Assembly: GCA_000432015.1 (NCBI GenBank)
Contig: HF985530.1
Location: forward strand, 11,105-16,963
Direction of reading: 5' to 3'
Length of the DNA: 5,859 nt
Origin: Clostridium sp. CAG:1024
Lineage (GTDB): Bacteria > Bacillota > Clostridia > Christensenellales > CAG-138
The first letter of the stretch is position 1. Each line of letters starts with the position of its first letter. This document shows, one piece after another, positions 5,560 to 5,859 of this stretch. The notes beneath the pieces are model-generated. The model did no database searches. It saw only the letters and a list, made by a program, of their open reading frames with translations, and was not told the DNA's origin. Position numbers and translations under genes: made by a program.

Positions 5560-5859
5560 TCAGGGGGCGGCGGTGGCGTTTTTCAGCATCCGCGCAAGAT
5601 CCAGCTCCGGATGCTGGCCGCCGGCAGCCTTTGTATCCTCGCGGTTCAGCTCATACCGGTACGTCTTGCCCGCCGCCGTGACAAACTCCGTATAGACAGT
5701 GTAGCTGCTGCAGCAATAGAGCTCAAGCTTCGCGCCGCCGTCAAGTGCGACGGTATAGTGTACGCCGTAGCGTTTCGGCTGCCGCGCGTCAAGGAAGTTC
5801 GCCTCGATGAGATACATGCACAGCTTGTCCGCAGCGTCCGCCGTAAGCGGATACGGCTC
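5560..5859 (-). CDS. Unrecognised protein, C-terminal 99 residues
   Basis: An open frame enters from the right edge and ends at TGA 5560-5562. The visible part starts EPYPLTADAADKLCMYLIEANF, continues with alternating hydrophobic and polar residues that suggest beta strands (YGVHYTVALDGGAKLELYCC, then SSYTVYTEFVTAAGKTYRYEL), and finishes with a short polar tail and NATAAP. I do not recognise the family. A start at ATG 5817 is possible, but no ribosome binding site precedes it, and the 14 codons upstream read like continuous protein, so the true start is probably outside the window. No transmembrane segment or signal is visible. I see no clear terminator directly after the stop. It is transcribed in the same direction as the hydrogenase operon but separated from it by about 700 nt. 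Confidence 0.6.
   Translation of the reverse strand, partial: EPYPLTADAADKLCMYLIEANFLDARQPKRYGVHYTVALDGGAKLELYCCSSYTVYTEFVTAAGKTYRYELNREDTKAAGGQHPELDLARMLKNATAAP

Noticed and set aside
1..5859. CRISPR array, insertion sequence, tRNA or rRNA genes
   Set aside because: I looked for regularly spaced direct repeats, transposase motifs with terminal inverted repeats, and tRNA cloverleaf signatures and saw none.

Overview
The window looks like chromosomal DNA from a GC-rich anaerobic member of the Clostridia, most probably an Oscillospiraceae/Ruminococcaceae-type fermenter. I infer this from the gene families (clostridial [FeFe] hydrogenases and a SpoIIE-type phosphatase), AGGAGG-type ribosome binding sites, and tight same-strand gene packing. 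There is no marker gene, so the taxonomic call is an inference. All genes lie on the minus strand and are therefore read from high to low coordinates.

Right edge (5560-5859): the C-terminal 99 codons of an unrecognised protein. Next comes a gap of about 700 bases (4860-5559) with no convincing protein gene. It contains a good sigma-A-like promoter at 5452-5480, many GC-rich stem-loops, and a clear minus-strand intrinsic terminator at 4967-4998. This suggests either a non-coding RNA or a long attenuated leader upstream of the operon. The part around 5279-5480 also looks like a possible dispersed intergenic repeat.

Operon (4859 to beyond base 1): (1) an 81-residue thioredoxin-fold [2Fe-2S] ferredoxin; (2) a FlK-like hotdog thioesterase with an intact Thr/Glu/His triad; (3) a group C, putatively sensory, [FeFe] hydrogenase with two 4Fe-4S clusters, an H-cluster domain, an extra FeS domain, PAS and coiled coil; (4) a PP2C/SpoIIE-type phosphatase whose frame is broken by a 20-bp tandem duplication; (5) a group B [FeFe] hydrogenase, cut by the left edge just before its last H-cluster motif. 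Gaps are at most 27 nt and two genes overlap, so one polycistronic transcript is likely.

Working model (inference): the group C hydrogenase senses H2 or redox state at its H-cluster and passes the signal through PAS and coiled coil to the phosphatase, whose gene overlaps its own. The group B enzyme and the small ferredoxin carry out or feed the hydrogen chemistry. The layout resembles the hfs hydrogenase locus of Thermoanaerobacterium, with a FlK-like thioesterase as an added component. The points most worth following up are the 20-bp duplication, the thioesterase, the retained catalytic cysteines in the sensor, and the structured leader.
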